The notes under the pieces: model-generated
The model's database searches: none
What the model saw: only the letters and a program-made list of their open reading frames with translations
Told to the model about the DNA's origin: nothing
Program-made: the position numbers and the translations under genes
In this document: positions 16,833 through 26,929 of the stretch, piece by piece
How positions within the stretch are numbered: position 1 is the first letter of the stretch
Layout: each line of letters opens with the position of its first letter
Assembly (NCBI GenBank): GCA_014584345.1
Contig: JACTNB010000019.1
Coordinates: forward strand, 186,001 to 250,000
Length of the DNA: 64,000 nt
Direction of reading: 5' to 3'
Source: Planctomycetota bacterium
Lineage (GTDB): Bacteria > Planctomycetota > Planctomycetia > Planctomycetales > Planctomycetaceae

Positions 16833-18212
16833 TTACCCCAGCGGAGCAGCCAGCCAGGCCTGAATGGCTGCCTGACGGGTAATCAGCAACCAGGTGAGGC
16901 CCAACAGCGCAGCGGCTGCCAGATCGCGCCGCCCCAATCGATCGGCCCGTCCGTGTCCTCGAACGAATTCCAACAGAGCACCGGTAGGACAGCCATACTT
17001 GCAATAAGCCATCGGCACCAACGCAGAGACCGCCAAACTGACGCCAAACAGAATAATAGGAATCCAGTCCGACTGCCGGAACAGGTAGGCATCGAACGGT
17101 TCCAAGTGGGACATCTCCACGGGTAGACCAAGAATCAGTACGCCGAGCGCCACCACGATCAACAACCAGGGGAGCCAGCGCAGGCCACTGGCTACAGGGG
17201 CAGGTACATGAAACCGCCAGGGGCTCCAACGACTCAACAACTGTTGGGCTGCCCCATGCGGACAGAGGTGATTGCAATAGGGCTGGCGCCGAGTGGACCA
17301 GGGCAACACAAACGACAACACCATCAGGGAGACCAGCCCCGGCGCAATCCGCCACGCCAGACCGTGTGCCGCGTATCCCGTCAACACACTCAATGCCAAT
17401 AACGAACCATTCAAAAAACCGACATAGACGAACGCCCCCAGCTTCAAGGCCGTCCAGAAGGTTCGATTCGATTTCCAGCCTCCCCGATAGGTCACAAATA
17501 ACCCCACCAACAGGGCCACCCACAAGCCGTAATCGGTCGCGGACACTCGAATCCCGGGCGCAGCGGCTTGTTGTTGTACATCACGCACCCGAAACTGGAC
17601 GGAACGGGCGATGCCCATGCTGCTCAGCGTCGCCCCGGAAACCCCCTCCATGTATTCGTCGTAAAAATTCAAACCGGCCAGATTGTCCCAGTCGCGGCCA
17701 CGCCAGAACTGCATGAACCAGGCATCGTCGCGAACCCACTGAATATGCCGAGTCGTATCCCAACTCCGGCGGATGCGAATCTCCAACAGCTTGCGGGTCG
17801 GTTCAGCCTCTGGGGCGTCGCCAGCACCCTCACCCTTCGCGGTTGGCGAGGGAGGATTCGGGTCGCGATTCGGCTGCCCAAAAACCAGCAAGACGTCGGT
17901 CGGTCCCGCGTATCCAATGATATGATCCGCGGCGGGACTGGTTCGCAAGGCATAGCCGATCTCTGTTCCGTCCGAGTCCTGCACGAAAAGGCCCGCCCTG
18001 GGGCCGATATCGATCACCAGGCGCGCCGCTTCCGGCAAGACCGAGCGGACCTCGGAAAGTTCGATCGGGGCATCTCCCTGCACGCGCAGCTGCTCAAAAT
18101 GCATCCGCACCAGAAACACCACGCAACAGACGATTCCCAGACGATAGAGCTGGAGAAATACGGGTTTCAGGCGGGCAAAGCGACGGGGGCGATTCATATG
18201 CCAGAAAGACAT
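16833..18212 (-). CDS. Membrane protein with FMN-binding domain and two CX3CP iron-sulfur motifs (NosR/RnfG-like)
   Basis: About 459 residues from ATG 18212; ATG 18197 and an upstream TTG at 18248 are alternatives. One N-terminal membrane segment precedes an extracytoplasmic FMN-binding domain with SGATLSS, where Thr195 is the expected covalent FMN attachment site as in NqrC/RnfG/NosR. Four or more membrane segments follow, with CNHLCPHG (Cys313, Cys317) and CKYGCPTG (Cys404, Cys408) as in the NosR/NapH polyferredoxin family; the C-terminal soluble ferredoxin of NosR is missing. It should pass electrons across the membrane, but no nitrous oxide reductase is near. It is divergent from a secreted unknown and an HTTM protein. 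Electron acceptor unknown. Confidence 0.8.
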   Translation of the reverse strand: MSFWHMNRPRRFARLKPVFLQLYRLGIVCCVVFLVRMHFEQLRVQGDAPIELSEVRSVLPEAARLVIDIGPRAGLFVQDSDGTEIGYALRTSPAADHIIGYAGPTDVLLVFGQPNRDPNPPSPTAKGEGAGDAPEAEPTRKLLEIRIRRSWDTTRHIQWVRDDAWFMQFWRGRDWDNLAGLNFYDEYMEGVSGATLSSMGIARSVQFRVRDVQQQAAAPGIRVSATDYGLWVALLVGLFVTYRGGWKSNRTFWTALKLGAFVYVGFLNGSLLALSVLTGYAAHGLAWRIAPGLVSLMVLSFVLPWSTRRQPYCNHLCPHGAAQQLLSRWSPWRFHVPAPVASGLRWLPWLLIVVALGVLILGLPVEMSHLEPFDAYLFRQSDWIPIILFGVSLAVSALVPMAYCKYGCPTGALLEFVRGHGRADRLGRRDLAAAALLGLTWLLITRQAAIQAWLAAPLG

Positions 18213-18285
18213 GCTACGAAGGACTGGCGATACCGTCCAGGCGTGCAAGAACGGGCCCCGCAGAACATGGAACTCGGCCAGAAGC

Positions 18286-18389
<104 letters not shown>

Positions 18390-18644
18390 ACCCCCGTACC
18401 TGCAATGCCAGCAAGGCTCGCGGGGAGGTCTGAGTAGTCTCACATGGTTACCCCCGCACGTCAAGGCTCTCGGCTCCTCGAAGCCAAAAACCTGGGGATT
18501 TCTTCTCCCGAAAAGCCCCCTCCCAATCACACAGGCAAATTCATCTTGACCTGTTTGTCCGAAATCGGCAGACTTTTGCCGTTTATTCATTTGTATCGCC
18601 TCGGGGAACCGACCCCGCTCGACACAAAGCCAGCTTCGTTCCAT

Positions 18645-18650
18645 GGAGGG
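18645..18650 (+). promoter_or_regulatory. Strong ribosome binding site choosing ATG 18655
   Basis: GGAGGG four bases before ATG 18655. It overlaps an upstream in-frame ATG (18643), which therefore is not the likely start. Confidence 0.65.
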
Positions 18651-18654
18651 AATA

Positions 18655-19341
18655 ATGAAGCGTATCGCGGCGACCCTGGTAATCTGCTGCTATCTCGGTG
18701 CCCTGGGCTGGGGCGTATTCGCACACACGCTGAGTGTCGGAAACGCATCGCATCCGGTCATGTATTACCTTGTCTGGGACATGTTTTGTGGCTGGTCGGG
18801 CTACGAAACGCGACATCACATTGTCGCGGAAGGAGAGAGCGGCGCGCACTATCTGCTGAACCCAGCCCCCTGGGGAGAATTTCGTCCCTACGGATCCGCG
18901 CATCGTCCTGATTACGACAACTTCGCCGTCCACTCCGTCAACATTGCCCGGAATGTACTGGCCCGTACCGAACACGAACCGATCCAGCGGATTTACGTGG
19001 TCGAGGAAAACTGGTCGAAACGCTACAACCGGCCCGAATTTCTCTGGAAGCTCGAATTCGAGGAAGAGATGCAGCCGCATTCATATTTCCACGTGCGCGT
19101 CACCTATGACGGAGACGGGAATCTGCTCGAACGCAAGCACAATTGGACCACCGCCATGTACCAGCAGGACGTCATGCAGGACAGCCGAATGGTACGCCTC
19201 CGCCAACAGGCTCGTCCGTTCCTGGCGGTGACTCCGGGAACGGCCCAACCCGCGAACACCCCATTCATCCCCTTTGCTACGGCTGTCCCGAACAACGGTG
19301 CCATTCAGCAAACGGCATTTGAATTTCCAATACAGCAATAA
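18655..19341 (+). CDS. Secreted or membrane-anchored protein of unknown function, next to HTTM gene
   Basis: 228 residues. A hydrophobic N-terminus (MKRIAATLVICCYLGALGWG) is a signal peptide or single anchor. The body is rich in aromatic and acidic residues (YYLVWDMFCGWSGYETRHH, LNPAPWGEFRPYGSAHRPDY) with no recognised catalytic motif, and the last 45 residues are a Pro/Thr-rich low-complexity tail. It starts 75 bases before the HTTM gene on the same strand, very likely in one transcript, and is divergent from the FMN/4Fe-4S gene. The tie to the HTTM protein suggests a shared envelope role; the function is unknown. Confidence 0.7.
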   Translation: MKRIAATLVICCYLGALGWGVFAHTLSVGNASHPVMYYLVWDMFCGWSGYETRHHIVAEGESGAHYLLNPAPWGEFRPYGSAHRPDYDNFAVHSVNIARNVLARTEHEPIQRIYVVEENWSKRYNRPEFLWKLEFEEEMQPHSYFHVRVTYDGDGNLLERKHNWTTAMYQQDVMQDSRMVRLRQQARPFLAVTPGTAQPANTPFIPFATAVPNNGAIQQTAFEFPIQQ

Positions 19342-19416
19342 ATCGAGTCTGGCCCCTCCGATTTCCCGCCGGGACCATGTTTCCTTCACCCTCGTTTATT
19401 CGTCCAGGAGCCACCG

Positions 19417-20916
19417 ATGGCCCAACCACTGCCATTCCTGAAATCGCTAAATCGAGGCTTCTCGGAATTTTTCTTCCGCCGTGAAGTCCCCTACGGTTTG
19501 GCGCTCACCCGGATGTGCCTGTCGGCGGTCATGCTGTGTGACATGGGAGTCCGTTCGCCCCGCATCGCCGAATTCTATTCCGCCGATGGGGCCGCCGCTC
19601 CCATCGCGTTGAATTACGGTTTTCCCGATCTGCTCCCCTTGTTGCCCGCCACTTGGGCGGTGCTGCTGTATTGCATCATGCTGTTTCTGCTGTTCACGTT
19701 GATGATCGGCTGGAAAAGCCGGCTCTCGGCGGCAGGTGTTTTCGTGTTGTTTACGTATTTCACCTTGCAGGATTCCCTCAGCACGCTGACGAAATACTCG
19801 GTGATTTCCTCGCACATCTTCCTGCTGTTGAGTCTGTCCCAGTGCGGCGCGGTCTGGTCCGTCGATCGCCTCCGGGAACTCCAGCGACAACGTTTGCCTC
19901 GTCCCCTCTCCTGGCTCGCCGAAGGGCGCGCCGTGGAAATCTGGCCGCAACGGTTGATTCAGATCTTCATTGCCGTCGTCTACTTCGGGGCCGCCATCAC
20001 CAAACTGCAAACCGCTACCTACTTTTCTGGCGACCAGATGCGATTCTGGTTGCTCTCGAACGTGAATCAATGGAATCCTCTGGGAGAAATCCTCTCGTTG
20101 CAACCCGCGCTGCTGGTCCCGATGAGCTACATCGCCATCATTTGGGAAATCACGTTCCTGTTCATGGTCTGGAACAAAGGCTGGCGGCTGGCCTTTCTGG
20201 GGCTGGGTGTCGTGTTCCACTGCCTGACGACAATTACGCTGGGACTCTACACCTTCCCGCTGGTCTGCTTCAGTATTTATCTATCCTATGTCACCCCCGA
20301 GGACGTGGCCTGGTGGCGGGCACGCATGGGACGCAAAATCTCCCTGGCAGGCCGCCTGATGCATTCCCTGCAGCTACCGGCCCTGCTCGTCGCCCGCGCG
20401 GTCCCCTCCCTGGGAAAGACCGGCAGCCTGGGCTTCGCTGCTGGACTGCTGGGACTGGCCGGACTGGGACTGCTGTCTCACAACACGTTCGACCTGCACG
20501 CCGCCCATAACACCCGCCGCTATGAACTGCAGCCCATGCCTGCCGAACGGGTCCGGGAACTGTTCCAGAACAACTCCACCATCAGGGAAGAAGACAAAGT
20601 TTTCTCCTTCGACATCGGCAAGTACATGTTGGCCGGCAGGGTCGTGGAGACGACCCATCATTTTTCGGCGGGGAGCCGTCTGTACGCACAGGTCAATTTT
20701 GTCCCGCCGCATGGCGACATGCTGGTGGAATGTCAGATCGCTTCCCTGCAGGGCCTGGTGTACGACCAGTCCGACGGCGTGGCAACCCGCGAGGATTTCC
20801 GCTACACCTTCAACTATCTGTTGCCGGAATCCCTCGATCCCGGGCCCTACCAATTGATCTTGAAAATCAACAACCAGGAAATCTCCCGGCAAACCATCGA
20901 AGTGACTGCCCACTGA
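19417..20916 (+). CDS. HTTM-domain membrane protein (vitamin K-dependent carboxylase-like family)
   Basis: 499 residues. The first 300 form a multi-helix domain beginning RREVPYGLALTRMCLSAVML, continuing with LSTLTKYSVISSHIFLLLSL, FIAVVYFGAAITKLQ and MSYIAIIWEITFLFMVW, characteristic of the HTTM (horizontally transferred transmembrane) family related to gamma-glutamyl carboxylase. One further membrane helix (about 340-355) precedes a C-terminal extracytoplasmic beta-rich domain of about 140 residues. The Shine-Dalgarno AGGAG lies before ATG 19417. HTTM biochemistry in bacteria is mostly undefined. Its operon partner is the secreted unknown at 18655, and a possible redox partner lies divergently at 16833. 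Confidence 0.82.
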   Translation: MAQPLPFLKSLNRGFSEFFFRREVPYGLALTRMCLSAVMLCDMGVRSPRIAEFYSADGAAAPIALNYGFPDLLPLLPATWAVLLYCIMLFLLFTLMIGWKSRLSAAGVFVLFTYFTLQDSLSTLTKYSVISSHIFLLLSLSQCGAVWSVDRLRELQRQRLPRPLSWLAEGRAVEIWPQRLIQIFIAVVYFGAAITKLQTATYFSGDQMRFWLLSNVNQWNPLGEILSLQPALLVPMSYIAIIWEITFLFMVWNKGWRLAFLGLGVVFHCLTTITLGLYTFPLVCFSIYLSYVTPEDVAWWRARMGRKISLAGRLMHSLQLPALLVARAVPSLGKTGSLGFAAGLLGLAGLGLLSHNTFDLHAAHNTRRYELQPMPAERVRELFQNNSTIREEDKVFSFDIGKYMLAGRVVETTHHFSAGSRLYAQVNFVPPHGDMLVECQIASLQGLVYDQSDGVATREDFRYTFNYLLPESLDPGPYQLILKINNQEISRQTIEVTAH

Positions 20917-21293
20917 GTGTTCACGATCATCCCAGGCAATTCTCACCGCCCCGCTCATGCGGGAGTGAGTCACGAACAAGTTCGCCGGGTGGGGTTCGTC
21001 CCCTTGGAAACAAAACACATTTCACGGCAGACTGGGAAATGCTCCCTAGTCCACATTTCTCACACAGTTACCAATGCTGTATATTTTGCCTCGAAAGGGC
21101 ATGGAAAACTAGCCACGCCCGTCAGGAAGCGGGCCAGACTGGGGCCCGGTTTTTCGCAATGCATTGCCAGAATCGATGTTGTGTCCCAGGAGTGCTCCTT
21201 GAGGAACCGCCCGTCTGGCCCGCTTCCTGACGGGCGCGGCTAGTTCATCGATGTCAGCAATCCTGTTTTATTAACCCGGGTAAGAAATCCGGG
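20917..21293. other. Intergenic region, 377 bases, with repeat copy 4
   Basis: Between the convergent HTTM and DUF1559 genes. The first 130 bases show nothing clear; 21051-21297 is a full module M1 - inverted-repeat element - module M3 array. Confidence 0.7.

Positions 21294-21297
<4 letters not shown>
21051..21297 (+). repeat. Full composite repeat: M1 - inverted-repeat element - M3 (copy 4)
   Basis: M1 is 21051-21108 (starts CCACATTTCTCACACAGTTA), M3 is 21244-21297 (starts TTCATCGATGTCAGCAATCC and ends ATCCGGGCTAG). Between them lies the inverted-repeat element 21109-21243. The final CTAG at 21294-21297 supplies the TAG stop of the DUF1559 gene on the minus strand. Confidence 0.8.
21109..21243. 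repeat. CTAG-ended inverted-repeat element (copy 4)
   Basis: 135 bases with 31-base terminal arms differing at one position: left begins CTAGCCACGCCCGTCAGGAA and ends GGGCCAGAC; right begins GTCTGGCCCGCTTCCTGACG and ends GCGCGGCTAG. The interior includes the palindrome GCAATGCATTGC. It has no coding capacity, so it looks like a MITE-like or REP-like unit. Confidence 0.85.
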
Positions 21298-22268
<971 letters not shown>

Positions 22269-22473
22269 TTTCGTCTCCCCTCGTGAAAACTCCACAGCCC
22301 TAACACCTGCCGGTCAAAACCGTCCCGGCAACTTGACCACCCAGGCCAATCCGGGTGAATGCTAACACACAGAAAATGCAAACGCAACCGGTTTGTATTT
22401 GCATGCGGGATTTTTTGCGGTGGACGCGGGGAGATCGAAGCGAATCTGGAATGGCTAGCTTGACCCAGCTAGC

Positions 22474-22614
22474 CCACATTTCTCACAAAGTTACCAATAC
22501 GGTAAATTTTGCCTCGAAAATGCCCACAAAACTAGCCGCGCCCCTCAGGAAGCGGCTAGTTCATCGATGTCAGCAATCCTGTTTTTTTAGACCCGGGTGA
22601 GAAATCCGGGCTAG
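22474..22614 (+). repeat. Collapsed composite repeat: M1 - 28-base remnant - M3 (copy 5)
   Basis: M1 (22474-22531) and M3 (22560-22614) match copy 4 closely. Where copy 4 has the 135-base element, this copy has only 28 bases, CTAGCCGCGCCCCTCAGGAA then GCGGCTAG, that is one truncated arm between two CTAGs. It can be read as an excision scar or an internal deletion. Confidence 0.8.
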
Positions 22615-22655
22615 CCGTGCTGGTTGCGAACGGATTTGAAAAAAGTCTGCGCGAA

Positions 22656-22730
22656 GACGGAGAGACGCAAGGTCGCCAAGAAAACTGGAAATGCACGGTT
22701 TCCCCTTTGCGACTCCGCGTTGCATTTCAA
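22656..22730 (+). repeat. Second-family dispersed repeat, about 75 bases
   Basis: Begins GACGGAGAGACGCAAGGTCG and ends GACTCCGCGTTGCATTTCAA. The reverse complement of 48703-48777 aligns along its whole length (GACGGAGAAACGCAAGGCCG ... CTCCGCGTTTCCTTTCAA). It is unrelated to the CTAG-ended element. Confidence 0.65.
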
Positions 22731-22764
22731 GTCGCGTTGTGCCTGACGAATTGCAGCCACGTAG

Positions 22765-22793
22765 CCGGGAACGTTTCTGCATCACGTTCCCGG
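22765..22793 (-). terminator. Hairpin just after the signal peptidase stop
   Basis: Nine-base perfect stem CCGGGAACG / CGTTCCCGG with an 11-base loop, about 19 bases beyond the stop codon on the minus strand. No T-tract follows, so it is only a candidate terminator. Confidence 0.4.
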
Positions 22794-22811
22794 GCGTTCC
22801 GGGTTCCGGTC

Positions 22812-24689
22812 TCATCGTAGCATGCGGACACGGTCCCAATCTGGCACACGTATCCGGGTCTGATACGGCCCCAGGGATAATTCCGCGCGGCGGGAGGGGA
22901 GATGCAGCAGCACGGGACGGCCGATCAACAACGACCGCGTGACAGACCCCTCGGGCCAGTGCCGGCTGTCAACCGATACCGCGGAATTGTCCCCCAGTAC
23001 AAAATACTCGTCGAGCCCCAGGCGATAGGTTCGTTCACCCGTCTGTTCGTCGGGCCAGGCCGCCGCGCGGTAATATACATCCCGGTACACGCGCTGCCTC
23101 AACAAGTCCAGCGGTGCCCCCTTGGCCGACACGGCGATTGGTGTCCGGGAAACCTCGCCCCGATTCTCCTCGACTCGATAGGCGTATGGTTCAAAAATCG
23201 GCACCCCGTTCACGGCCAGCAACACCTGATGATCAAACAGCGACATTTCCAGCTTCAGCGGCTGTTCGAACCGCCACTCTGGAATTTGTCCCGTGCGCAG
23301 CACGCTGTCGTTCCCTTCGAGTCTCAACTCGCCCCGCTGTGTCGCGAAGTCCAACAGCACCAGGAACGTGTATTGGCCATCGTGCATGCGAATCTGAAAC
23401 TGACTTTGCACTGCTTCGGGCAATATGTCCAGTTCAACCATCAAATCACGCACCGCTTTTTCCCCGCCGGATTGCAGCGGATTATAAACCAGGCGATCCG
23501 TGACCGGTTGCCGATGCGATTGCTCGAACAACCGTTCGAGAGCCTGCTTAAAACCTTCGTCGCGCGATAAGGTCGACAACTTCTCCACAATTTCCGCGGG
23601 CAACGCGGAAGGGCACGAAATCTGTTTCTGGATGGGATCGTACTTGAGCGGTGTCTCGGCGGGAGGGAGCGGAATGTCGGTCGGCCAGTGTTCCAGGGGG
23701 ACACTGGTTTTCCGCAGCCCCCCCTGCCTGTTCCAATGTGCGTACAACAGCCAGTGTTCGGACTCCGCGGAGGCCTCGGCGGGGGGTTCGTAACGATACC
23801 CCGTTCCCGTCGGCACCCAGGCATTCGCCCGTGAATCCTCGGGTTGCCAGTTATTTCGCCAGTTGCTGTCCCGCAGTTTTGGCTGATATCGCGAATCTGA
23901 AATCAGAATCCGCATCTGCTTTTGCTGTTCCAGCGTCTTGCGTTGTATCGCCCCGCGAACATACACATCACCCTCGCGCAGGGAAAGCACTTCGCCCGGC
24001 AAGCCGACCACCCGTTTGGCATAGGCCTGCGTGGAGCGCCGGGGATTCCGGAAGACAACGGCATCCCATCGTTGTGGTTCCTGCCACAACATTCCCTGCT
24101 TGTCCACCAGCAACTGGTCCCCTTCGTTGATAAGGCTCGTTGACAATTGAATATACGCATACTTGCAGTTCGGGCAGACAATCCCGTCGGGTAACACCGT
24201 CGGCGAGTCCGAGACTGCGGAAGTCGGGCTGGACAAGAGGGAAACGCCCCCTTCGGAGACTTGCGCGGATGCATCGGTGACCAGACGTCGCGTTTCCATG
24301 ACACGCGTTGCATTGACCGGAAACAGATAATTGCAATCGGGGCAAGTGACACGGTAATGAAAACCCCACAACGCGGGAGCCATCGATCCCGTGGTGATCA
24401 TGAAGCCTTCCAGCAAAAACGCACGAAAGACCGTGACGGCCAGCGCCAGCACCACCAGTGATTCCAGCAGAAAACGGGCTGCCCGCGGTTGAAACGACCG
24501 CACGGGCCCCCGTATTGTGGTTGTACGCGGCGGCCTGTCCATTTCCCCCCTCGAAGCGGAGGTTGCGTGGGAATCCCGCGAGTCTTCGACGGCAAAGCGC
24601 CTGACACGAACCTGCCCTCGAGGCCGCCCCGCCTCCAACGGTTCGTTCTGATTCCCTTGCCAGGGGGATTGAGGTAAGCTGCCCGACAT
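22812..24689 (-). CDS. lepB: Signal peptidase I, enlarged planctomycete form with zinc-ribbon-like insert
   Basis: 625 residues, about twice a normal LepB. A polar N-terminal extension (1-70) precedes one membrane helix (about 73-93). The catalytic serine is Ser102 in TTGSMAPAL, and the general base is Lys225 in AYAKRVVGLPGE; LGDNSAVSVDSRHW near the C-terminus is the conserved box D/E. Between Ser and Lys an insert carries CPDC (116-119) and CPNC (172-175), a predicted zinc ribbon. A further insert of about 300 residues, between the VVGLPGE box and the GDNS box, holds a beta-sandwich-like region. It removes signal peptides at the outer face of the cytoplasmic membrane. Divergent from the HD-domain gene. 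Confidence 0.9.
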   Translation of the reverse strand: MSGSLPQSPWQGNQNEPLEAGRPRGQVRVRRFAVEDSRDSHATSASRGEMDRPPRTTTIRGPVRSFQPRAARFLLESLVVLALAVTVFRAFLLEGFMITTGSMAPALWGFHYRVTCPDCNYLFPVNATRVMETRRLVTDASAQVSEGGVSLLSSPTSAVSDSPTVLPDGIVCPNCKYAYIQLSTSLINEGDQLLVDKQGMLWQEPQRWDAVVFRNPRRSTQAYAKRVVGLPGEVLSLREGDVYVRGAIQRKTLEQQKQMRILISDSRYQPKLRDSNWRNNWQPEDSRANAWVPTGTGYRYEPPAEASAESEHWLLYAHWNRQGGLRKTSVPLEHWPTDIPLPPAETPLKYDPIQKQISCPSALPAEIVEKLSTLSRDEGFKQALERLFEQSHRQPVTDRLVYNPLQSGGEKAVRDLMVELDILPEAVQSQFQIRMHDGQYTFLVLLDFATQRGELRLEGNDSVLRTGQIPEWRFEQPLKLEMSLFDHQVLLAVNGVPIFEPYAYRVEENRGEVSRTPIAVSAKGAPLDLLRQRVYRDVYYRAAAWPDEQTGERTYRLGLDEYFVLGDNSAVSVDSRHWPEGSVTRSLLIGRPVLLHLPSRRAELSLGPYQTRIRVPDWDRVRMLR

Positions 24690-24936
24690 GAACGCGACGT
24701 CCGTGATACTTCCGCTACAATTTCGCGACGATCCTTCTGATTACGACACAGCAGGAAATAGTAGCATTTCGAACCTGCCACGGGAATACGAAACGCTCCC
24801 AACGACAGGGGCTTCGCTTCAAGGAATACCAGGACTGGAAATCATAAACCCCTGCCCGGTAATCAGAAATACCGATCCCTGGCCGACTGCCTGGACGAAA
24901 ACTGTCTGAACGATAAAGGAAATATAAGGTACAAGC

Positions 24937-25443
24937 ATGTTGACGAAAGCCATCAGCTACGCCTGCCGCGCCCATGGCGGGCAATGGCGCAAGGATAAAC
25001 AAACGCCTTATGTGGCACATCCCGTGCGTGTGATGATGATTGTCTGCCGGGATTTCGGCGTGATGGACGAGGCTATCCTTTCCGCCTCGGTGCTGCACGA
25101 TATCATCGAAGACACCACGCGAGACTACGAAAGCATCAGTTTTCATTTCGGCACGCAGGTTGCCGATCTGGTGGCCGTCCTATCCAAGGATCCCCGCCTG
25201 CCCGAGCCGGTACGCGAGGCCAGCTACGATGACCAACTGCGGAGCGGCCCCTGGGCCGCCCGCTTGATCAAGCTGGCCGATTGCCTCGACAATTTCCAGG
25301 ATGCCCTCGACGACACGATGCAATCCCGGGCACGCGAAAAAGCCATCCGCGCACTCGAACTGGTCCAGCCGGACGACCCACCCGCGCTCCACCAGGCCGC
25401 CGAGATCCTCCATGGCGCACTCAACCAAAACGCTCTGGCCTGA
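24937..25443 (+). CDS. HD-domain protein, small alarmone hydrolase-like ((p)ppGpp hydrolase, MESH1/SpoT-HD type)
   Basis: 168 residues, a single HD domain without synthetase, TGS or ACT domains. It has the RSH hydrolase signature: HGGQWRKDKQTPYVAHPVRV with His28, the HD pair at 54-55 (VLHDIIEDT) with Glu58-Asp59, and LIKLADCLDN at about 108-117. Small alarmone hydrolases of this build degrade (p)ppGpp with Mn2+. No alarmone synthetase lies nearby. It starts 247 bases from the divergent signal peptidase gene and converges with the PQQ propeller gene (10-base gap). The exact substrate is inferred from motifs only. Confidence 0.82.
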   Translation: MLTKAISYACRAHGGQWRKDKQTPYVAHPVRVMMIVCRDFGVMDEAILSASVLHDIIEDTTRDYESISFHFGTQVADLVAVLSKDPRLPEPVREASYDDQLRSGPWAARLIKLADCLDNFQDALDDTMQSRAREKAIRALELVQPDDPPALHQAAEILHGALNQNALA

Positions 25444-25453
25444 ATCCCGGGCG

Positions 25454-26929
25454 TTATTCCCCGCGCAAGTCGTAACAGACCAGGCTGTCGCGCAGCCGCA
25501 AATACAGGAACCCGTTGGCAAAGGCGGGGCTGGCGCATTTCAAGGGGCCGTGCCGCCCCACCTCCTGCTGATATTTCCTCAAGGCCGCCTTGCGGCCTTC
25601 CGCATCGAGGCTGTTGTCGTCGAGTTGGAATTGTTCCCGAAATCTCGTCGCGGGCGCCAGCAGATTCCGACTATCGATCAGCCCTTCGATCACCGGTTGA
25701 TAGCGATCGGCGCGCAACTGGAAAATAACCAGCCCGTCATAGGCATAAAAGCCCAGGTTTCCCCCCGCGACGGGAGAGCCATATTGAGGATTCTCCATTT
25801 CCAGATTCGCCATCCAGAGCGCGGTGCCGGTTTCCAGATCCACACAGGCCAGTTTTCTTTCACCCTGCACGTAAACCGCATTCTCGACTACCACCGGCGT
25901 GCTGCCCTTGTCGGTCACCCGCTGATACACCCACAGGGATTCCGCGCCCGCCGGCGTCAGCCGATAACAGTGCAAGCCCTTCTTGCGGCTGTTCCCGTAC
26001 ACCAGCAGCCGATCTCCCACCACGACCGGAGACGCCTGCCCCCCCTCCGCCGGAGTGGTCCACTTTAGTTGACCATTGGCCGGATCGATACAGACAATAT
26101 GCCCCGCATTCGTCAGGGAGATGACGGAGATTTCCCCCGCCTGCTCCCAGATTACGGGGGACGCATGATTCCCCGCCGTCCGCGCCGGATCACCCGTCCA
26201 CACGATCGAACCATCGTTCGCATCCAGGCCGAACAGATGCGTCGCATTGAACACGGCCACATCCCCTGTCAGCAGCACGGAGGCCTGGTAATATTCGTCG
26301 CGAAAATCGCCCGGCAGCCTGGTCGTCCAGAGTTCCTGACCCGTGCGGGCATCCAGGCATCGCGCCTGCCGTCCCGCGCCGAGAATATACAGCCGCCCCT
26401 CGTGAATCGTCGGGCAGCCCGACTGCGGAAACCTGCTGTACGTGGAATCGCTCCGATTACTCCACAATTCCTTCCCGGACTCGGCGTCGTAGGCCACCAC
26501 GAACTCGCGATAGCGATAAGCCTTGGCACGCTGCTCGTCTTCATCCCGACGATTCCGCTCGTACTCGGCATAATCCTCGTCGCTCATGTCTCCCCGGTTT
26601 TCGGGGGCCAGGTACGGAAACTTCCGCGGACCGGGCTGCGGGCCCACCAGTTCTTTTTTATGGCTGAACAAATACACGATGCCGTCGGCCACCACCGGAG
26701 AGCCCCAGCCCCCATCGCGCGCCGTCTCCGTCACCCCCGTTGTCCACACCGGTTGAATGCCGGTTTCTGGCAGGTCGGAAATCAGCCTGCCAGCATAGGT
26801 CACATGCCCCGTGCGCGAAGGACCGCGCCATTGATTCCAGTCCTCGGCCCGTAACTCCTGGTGAAGCATCACTGGCCCGGCGATCAGCAGAATGGTTAAC
26901 CCTAAAATCACGGTCCACGGTTTGTTCAT
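25454..26929 (-). CDS. Exported PQQ-like beta-propeller protein
   Basis: About 491 residues from ATG 26929, with an AGGTG ribosome site overlapping an upstream GTG. A signal peptide spans residues 1-29 (VILGLTILLIAGPVMLHQELRA). The mature protein starts DWNQWRGPSRTGH, the standard opening of planctomycete PQQ-like (PF13360) propellers, followed by blades such as YDAESGKELWSNRSDS, DARTGQELWTTRLPG, DPANGQLKWTTPAEG and DLETGTALWMANLEM. Residues about 90-140 hold a charged insert. The family is exported; binding of PQQ itself is not assured and no dehydrogenase calcium-site motif is apparent. Function unknown beyond the fold. Confidence 0.85.
   Translation of the reverse strand: MNKPWTVILGLTILLIAGPVMLHQELRAEDWNQWRGPSRTGHVTYAGRLISDLPETGIQPVWTTGVTETARDGGWGSPVVADGIVYLFSHKKELVGPQPGPRKFPYLAPENRGDMSDEDYAEYERNRRDEDEQRAKAYRYREFVVAYDAESGKELWSNRSDSTYSRFPQSGCPTIHEGRLYILGAGRQARCLDARTGQELWTTRLPGDFRDEYYQASVLLTGDVAVFNATHLFGLDANDGSIVWTGDPARTAGNHASPVIWEQAGEISVISLTNAGHIVCIDPANGQLKWTTPAEGGQASPVVVGDRLLVYGNSRKKGLHCYRLTPAGAESLWVYQRVTDKGSTPVVVENAVYVQGERKLACVDLETGTALWMANLEMENPQYGSPVAGGNLGFYAYDGLVIFQLRADRYQPVIEGLIDSRNLLAPATRFREQFQLDDNSLDAEGRKAALRKYQQEVGRHGPLKCASPAFANGFLYLRLRDSLVCYDLRGE

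Larger units (their letters stand above)
22269..22811. other. Intergenic region, 543 bases, with two repeat families
   Basis: Upstream of the DUF1559 gene and downstream of the signal peptidase gene. It contains the short composite repeat (22474-22614), a second-family repeat (22656-22730) and a hairpin beside the signal peptidase stop (22765-22793). The DUF1559 promoter should be within 22269-22440 (AT-richer around 22360-22420), but no defined box was recognised. Confidence 0.65.

Noticed and set aside
24688..24909. 73-codon frame between the signal peptidase and HD genes
   Set aside because: Its GAGGT site is about 13 bases from the ATG, it overlaps the signal peptidase start, and its protein has no recognisable features.
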